DNA from: Tropicimonas sp. IMCC34011
Lineage (GTDB): Bacteria > Pseudomonadota > Alphaproteobacteria > Rhodobacterales > Rhodobacteraceae
Assembly: GCF_003390865.1 (NCBI RefSeq)
Contig: NZ_QMEJ01000002.1
Span: forward strand, 62,001 to 126,000
Direction of reading: 5' to 3'
DNA length: 64,000 nucleotides
In this document: positions 63,746-64,000 of the stretch, piece by piece
Position numbering within the stretch: the stretch's first letter is position 1
Layout: each line of letters starts with the position of its first letter
Made by a program: the position numbers and the translations under genes
Notes under the pieces: generated by a model
What the model was told of the DNA's origin: nothing
The model's input: only the letters and a program-made list of their open reading frames with translations
The model's database searches: none

Positions 63746-64000
63746 CTACCGTCCGCGGAACATGCCCCCGAGGAGCCCGCGCACGATCATGCGGCTCGAC
63801 TGGGTCCCGAGCTGACGGGCAAAGCTCTTGGCGAAGGCTGTGCCGATGCCATCCGTCCGGGTGGACTTGCGCTCCTCCCCCGACCGACCGACGAGGGGCC
63901 CGGAATACCGCCGGGCCGCGTTGTAATCGTGCTCCTCCTCGGCGGCATCCTCGGCCTCCATCGCGCGCTTCTTCGCGGTCTCGGCGCGCTCCGTCAGGAT
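63746..64000 (-). CDS. C-terminal end of a HerA-like ATPase (DUF853), partial
   Basis: The 84 visible codons continue past the right edge, reading back from ILTERAETAKKRAMEAEDAA. They give a Glu/Ala-rich helix, a basic RRYSGPLVGRSGEERKS stretch and the end FARQLGTQSSRMIVRGLLGG. This is the tail seen in DUF853 proteins, P-loop ATPases related to HerA. The ATPase domain itself lies outside the window, so the call rests on the tail alone. Confidence 0.7.
   Translation of the reverse strand: MLTERAETAKKRAMEAEDAAEEEHDYNAARRYSGPLVGRSGEERKSTRTDGIGTAFAKSFARQLGTQSSRMIVRGLLGGMFRGR

Overview
This 64 kb window is ordinary chromosomal sequence of a GC-rich alphaproteobacterium, most likely a member of the Rhodobacterales (Rhodobacter/Roseobacter group). 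The pointers are the sciP-ctrA cell-cycle pair, a GAAC-N7-GAAC LexA box in front of uvrA, Entner-Doudoroff genes, an RNA methyltransferase-PIN pair of the type named after Rhodobacter sphaeroides, a zinc-independent type of HemB, and an intergenic repeat (GGGGGC..GCCCCC hairpin, then GCCTCC..GGGG core, then AAAGATGAA arm) that I recognise from this order. I found no tRNA, rRNA, CRISPR array, insertion sequence or prophage. Coding density is very high and most long antisense frames are shadows caused by GC-rich codon usage.

Layout. 1-9.9 kb: a two-domain cold-shock protein, pdxH, fabI-gpt, xth, class I fructose-bisphosphate aldolase and pgk, a tandem pair of cyclophilins, a glycosyltransferase and a YbdK-type carboxylate-amine ligase. 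10-16.6 kb: a YkuD L,D-transpeptidase, two small secreted proteins, uvrA with its SOS box, an outer-membrane beta-barrel protein and an MFS transporter. 16.7-24 kb: ihfA and a MerR regulator, then a sugar locus: a minus-strand operon encoding a fused sucrose-phosphate-synthase-like/phosphatase protein, a MurG-like glycosyltransferase and a GT2 glycosyltransferase, divergent from a Wzc-like chain-length/ATPase protein. 24-29.3 kb: a DsbA-like protein with a glutaredoxin-MauE fusion, YdcF, an M48 peptidase, and an RNA methyltransferase translationally coupled to a PIN-domain nuclease.

29.5-42.6 kb: edd and eda with two copies of the intergenic repeat between them, glnE, an SH3/DUF1236 protein, DUF2852 and RDD proteins, the Bpt leucyltransferase, a DegT aminotransferase read from a TTG start, and a LysR regulator divergent from a class III aminotransferase. 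42.6-48 kb: envelope genes, with a LdtD-like transpeptidase followed by lpxD, an AcpXL-like acyl carrier protein and a ketoacyl synthase on one strand, and a MepK-like DUF882 protein divergent from the transpeptidase. 48-64 kb: a cation/proton antiporter, a dGTPase, erpA, trpE-ppiD, ctrA and sciP, mnmA, mfd, a small membrane protein, hemB, a SYLF-type lipoprotein and the C-terminal end of a HerA-like ATPase (DUF853).

The strongest leads are regulatory or architectural. They are a structured segment with a T7 tail between pdxH and the cold-shock gene, the SPS-SPP fusion locus, the methyltransferase-PIN operon with a possible 50-residue leader protein, the glutaredoxin-MauE/DsbA pair, paired 19-bp dyads upstream of the DUF2852 gene, a LacI-type operator upstream of edd, an inverted repeat in the DegT leader, and a 13-bp inverted repeat after ctrA. 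I saw no clear defence island or other complete novel system.
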